From Marinomonas rhizomae (GTDB lineage Bacteria > Pseudomonadota > Gammaproteobacteria > Pseudomonadales > Marinomonadaceae): a stretch of 64,000 nt of DNA. Position 1 is the first letter of the stretch; each line of letters starts with the position of its first letter. The stretch is taken from contig NZ_CP073343.1 in assembly GCF_024397855.1 (NCBI RefSeq), positions 248,001-312,000 of the forward strand, given 5' to 3'. The notes beneath the pieces were generated by a model. That model was not told the DNA's origin, made no database searches, and saw nothing but the letters and a program-made list of their open reading frames with translations. Position numbers and translations under genes: made by a program. Below are positions 61,153 through 64,000 of the stretch, one piece after another.

Positions 61153-62391
61153 TTGGGCAGTACGTTTCGATCTTTATCAAACCCGAACTATAGGCTTTGG
61201 TTTGGTGGCGCAGTCATTTCTAATATCGGTACTTGGTTACAGCGTACGGCACAGGATTGGATTGTCATCGCAGAGCTATCGGATAAAAATGCATCAGCCG
61301 TTGGTCTGGTTGTGTTTCTACAGTTTGCGCCACAAATTCTTTTATTGCCTATCACTGGCTGGACGGCGGATCGAATGGATCGTCGTAAGCTACTTTTTAT
61401 CACTCAGTGTTTAATGGCGACGCTTGCTTTGGTATTGGGGTTGTTGGTGTTAAGTGGCCATGTAGTACTTTGGCAAGTATGCGCTTGCGCCTTCGCGCTG
61501 GGTTGTGTGGCGGCATTTGATGCACCTGCTCGCCACGCTTTTGTTTCGGACATTGTCAGTGAAAAAGAGCTATCGAATGCCGTTGGGCTCAATTCCGTGT
61601 CGTTTAACTCGGCCCGTTTAGTTGGGCCTGCCATTGCAGGGATATTAATTGCATTGATCGGAACTGGTTGGGTATTCATGATCAACGTGTTGTCTTTTAT
61701 TCCGTTATTAATCGCTCTACAGACATTTAAGAAACGCCTGCCAGCCGCTGTTCCAGACAATAGTAAAGCCACGCCTGATATGGCGAAGTTTTTAGATGGC
61801 TTTCGTTATATTTGGCAACACCGTGAGATGGCTGTGATACTGGTGATGTCCTTCTTGGTCTGCAGTTTGGGAATGAACTTTTCAGTGTATTTGTCTGCGA
61901 TGACAGTGCATGTATTTCAAGGTCATGCGGATCAATACGGCTTCTTAATTTCAATGATGGCGATTGGCTCTATTTCTGGTGCTATGGTGACGGCAAGTCG
62001 TCGTTCTTCACCGTCGTTTCGTTTTATGATTTATGTGGCTGCCATGTTCGCTGTGAGCTGTTTTTTGGTGTCAATCAGTACATCGTTTTGGGCATTTGCC
62101 GTGCTGCTTATTTTACTTGGGTTGAGTTTGCAGTTATTCACAACGTCAACGGCGTCTTATATGCAGGTGACAACAGAAAAACGTTACCGTGGACGAGTCA
62201 TGGCGGTAGTTCTCGCAACAGCGTTGGGAAGTACCGCGCTAGGTGCGCCTTTAGTTGGTTGGATTGCCGACTTTTTTGGTGCCAGATGGGCGATTGGTAT
62301 GGGCAGTTTTTCAGGTGTTGCGGCCGCGTCGCTGGGCTTTTGGTATTTGCGTAGGCAAACTCGAGCTGAATTAGAAAACAAGGCACTTTAG
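61153..62391 (+). CDS. MFS exporter (EntS/MFS_3 type)
   Basis: 412 residues, 12 helices, of the MFS_3/EntS-like group that often exports siderophores or other metabolites. Motif A is GWTADRMDRRKLLF; the start of the protein is SNPNYRLWFGGAVISNIGTWL. The TTG at 61153 is chosen because AAGGAG lies 6 bases upstream; a TTG at 61138 would overlap that site. It is divergent from the chemoreceptor gene. Substrate unknown. Confidence 0.87.
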   Translation: MGSTFRSLSNPNYRLWFGGAVISNIGTWLQRTAQDWIVIAELSDKNASAVGLVVFLQFAPQILLLPITGWTADRMDRRKLLFITQCLMATLALVLGLLVLSGHVVLWQVCACAFALGCVAAFDAPARHAFVSDIVSEKELSNAVGLNSVSFNSARLVGPAIAGILIALIGTGWVFMINVLSFIPLLIALQTFKKRLPAAVPDNSKATPDMAKFLDGFRYIWQHREMAVILVMSFLVCSLGMNFSVYLSAMTVHVFQGHADQYGFLISMMAIGSISGAMVTASRRSSPSFRFMIYVAAMFAVSCFLVSISTSFWAFAVLLILLGLSLQLFTTSTASYMQVTTEKRYRGRVMAVVLATALGSTALGAPLVGWIADFFGARWAIGMGSFSGVAAASLGFWYLRRQTRAELENKAL

Positions 62392-62517
62392 CGGAATGAT
62401 AAAACTCTAAATGAATTGCAGTCGTCTAGACCGAGTATTTAGTGTATTTTTTATAAATAGCGTCGCGTAAAGCGGTCACTCTTTTGCATAATTCTAAAAA
62501 AATTGATGGAGAACATT

Positions 62518-62720
62518 ATGTCACAGCATCTTGTATTGAGTTTTATTGGAGACGACCGTCCAGGCCTGGTTGAGCGTTTGTCCGATACTATTTCACGTCA
62601 TCATGGTAATTGGTTAGAAAGGCGCATTTAGCAGATGAATTCACAGTATTTTGAACTTATCTGTTCTCTTTGAGCATCAAGCAGTACTTGTTATTGTACT
62701 ACGTCATTTTGAATAGCTTG
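62518..62720 (+). pseudogene. Decayed GcvR-like ACT-domain regulator
   Basis: From the ATG at 62518 the frame reads MSQHLVLSFIGDDRPGLVER then LSDTISRHHGNWLERRI and stops at 62629-62631. The start is a textbook GcvR-type ACT domain (IGDDRPGLVE, HGNWLE). Beyond the stop, other frames continue the homology as HLADEFT and then SILNLSV, showing at least two indels, the first consistent with loss of about 7 bases after GAAAG. The second ACT domain is gone. The rest of 62392-62981 has nothing I can identify. Confidence 0.78.
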
Positions 62721-62981
62721 TAGTGGCATTGTTAATTAGGCAAGCATAAAGCAACGCTCTCTTAGGGGTCCTCGCTTTGAAAGTTTTGTGTAGGCTTTTG
62801 CTTGTAAAATGTAAAGACTACTTTAAAAAAATGAATGATTTGCGGGGGGGTTAGGTTTAATAATGTAACTGATGTTAAAAATATACCCGTATAGAGGTGA
62901 AGGTTGAGTGTGGCGCAAAGTGTCTCGGTTCTTCGTTCGTCTTTGATTAGAGCTTTTGTGTTTTTAAAGGGTTAATTATTC

Positions 62982-64000
62982 ATGGATTTGAAGCTTACTG
63001 CTCATCAGGGAAAAGAGTTACTAGGTAATCGCGCTAGTGTTTTAGTGGATGCTGATGTCTATTCTGTTGGCCGTGGAAACGACAATTCTTGGGTGTTACC
63101 CGATCCTAGACTTCATATCTCTAATAAACACTGTGTGATTCATCGTAAGAATAATGAGTTTCATATCACCGATATCAGCACCAATGGTGTTTATCTAAAC
63201 GGTTCATCTGACCCTCTTGGACGTGGCCGAAGCCAAGTATTAAAGCAGGGGGATGTGCTAGTGATTGGTGAGTATACTGTCTATGCCGATATGATCGGAA
63301 GTGATGCTTATTCAGAAAACTTGGCTGAAACACCAACCCACCAAGAGTTGGATCAAAGTACTATTATTGCGGAAGCGATGCAAGAGGCCGAACCGCGTGA
63401 TATGAAATTCGCATCGGTGTCTGATGTTGTTAGAGATGCACTAACTCATCCTGACTCTGTCAAAGCGAACCAAGGTTCTCATAAAACGGCGGTCAGTGAG
63501 TTAGTAAATTCAAGCGCAGCCCCTACTGGTGCTTTATCATCAGATCCTACAATCAGTGAGCTGCTACGGCCCATTGCGCCAGAAAAAGCCTACTACGTAC
63601 CGCCTAAAGTACAGTCTGCTGCTCAGCCTGATCAGAAGCATGGCGTTGAGATGCCTCATGCAGAAGATAACAACCATGATGCCATTCCTGATAATTGGCT
63701 TGATTTAGTGGCTGGAAATGAAAGTGAAACAGCCGCAGTTCATGAAGAAATGTCTCAAGCTGCAGTATCTGTGGAACAAGCTGAAGGGGTAGAGGTAACG
63801 AGCCAAGAGAGTGTTTTGACAACGCAAGAGTTGGGTTCGTTTGAAAACGCGGCGCCGCCAGTGCAAACAGAGGCGCCACTCAAGGCAGAGCCATATATTA
63901 TGCCTACTGGTAAGTCCTCGACGCAGGCTGTCGCTGAATCAACATCGGTATCTCAAGAGGCATCAGAGGATAATGACTTGTTTGAGCTGATGATGAAGGA
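62982..64000 (+). CDS. tagH: FHA-domain protein, TagH-like type VI secretion component (3' end beyond window)
   Basis: 339 residues visible, frame open at the right edge. Residues about 1-100 are an FHA domain with SVGRGNDNSWVLPDPRLHIS, NKHCVIHR and ITDISTNGVYLNGS, the signature of TagH/ImpI proteins, including the Gly-Arg and Ser-x-x-His phosphothreonine-binding residues. The rest is a low-complexity acidic linker (about 105-339). In type VI secretion loci TagH binds phosphorylated Fha-regulated partners and takes part in threonine-phosphorylation control. It probably begins a cluster continuing to the right. The ATG at 62982 has AAGGG about 20 bases upstream. Confidence 0.78.
   Translation, partial: MDLKLTAHQGKELLGNRASVLVDADVYSVGRGNDNSWVLPDPRLHISNKHCVIHRKNNEFHITDISTNGVYLNGSSDPLGRGRSQVLKQGDVLVIGEYTVYADMIGSDAYSENLAETPTHQELDQSTIIAEAMQEAEPRDMKFASVSDVVRDALTHPDSVKANQGSHKTAVSELVNSSAAPTGALSSDPTISELLRPIAPEKAYYVPPKVQSAAQPDQKHGVEMPHAEDNNHDAIPDNWLDLVAGNESETAAVHEEMSQAAVSVEQAEGVEVTSQESVLTTQELGSFENAAPPVQTEAPLKAEPYIMPTGKSSTQAVAESTSVSQEASEDNDLFELMMK

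Overview
The window looks like a chromosomal segment of a marine gammaproteobacterium of the Oceanospirillales, most probably Marinomonas or a close relative. This is inferred from gene content and order (polA near homoserine kinase thrB and a zur-znuC-znuB cluster, oligopeptidase A followed by a YheV-type protein, many chemoreceptors, a betaine-type transporter tail, a type VI secretion gene at the right edge). It is not based on a marker gene; no rRNA or tRNA gene was seen. Base composition is moderate throughout, except for a clearly AT-rich gene at 27522-29912.

Left third (1-23 kb): the tail of a BCCT transporter; a phosphatase/lipid-kinase fusion; a LysR-MFS divergent pair; a radical SAM protein; a serine/glycerate pair (a 991-residue aminotransferase-dehydrogenase fusion upstream of glycerate 2-kinase); mtgA; small membrane and signalling genes; AI-2E and EamA transporters. 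A scarred stretch follows at 17.8-19.2 kb, with a candidate small RNA, a frameshifted NYN-domain gene and the last ~50 codons of an ABC exporter. After it come a MetE-like gene translationally coupled to a hybrid histidine kinase and a DUF6624 protein.

Middle (23-46 kb): a MINPP-type phytase and a porin, then a REP-associated tyrosine transposase (RAYT) with its REP repeats. Relics of the same family are scattered at about 15.6, 19.0, 22.1, 22.2 and 23.3 kb. Next is an AT-rich NERD nuclease/SF1 helicase/zinc-ribbon gene, a candidate single-gene defence determinant, followed by polA, a diguanylate cyclase and thrB. The zinc-homeostasis genes (DUF1007 on one side; NicO-type permease, zur, znuC, znuB on the other) are separated by LysE, a TetR-RND efflux module and MarC. 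A Zur-box-like palindrome precedes the NicO gene.

Right third (46-64 kb): the most system-like locus is at 47.6-51.0 kb. It is a bufferin-type RiPP operon (DUF2282 precursor peptide, MNIO/DUF692 enzyme, DUF2063 partner, DoxX membrane protein) next to an ECF sigma factor and a small zinc-binding anti-sigma. Two promoters with the same -35 hexamer, the same 16-base spacing and the same CGTC core lie upstream of the sigma gene and of the precursor gene, so the locus reads as a self-contained, autoregulated stress (probably copper) response. Beyond it are a gamma-carbonic anhydrase, prlC-yheV, an amylosucrase, a DUF3750 lipoprotein, a nitroreductase, the SstT serine transporter, a chemoreceptor, an MFS exporter, a decayed GcvR-like ACT gene, and the beginning of a TagH-like FHA gene that probably opens a type VI secretion cluster.
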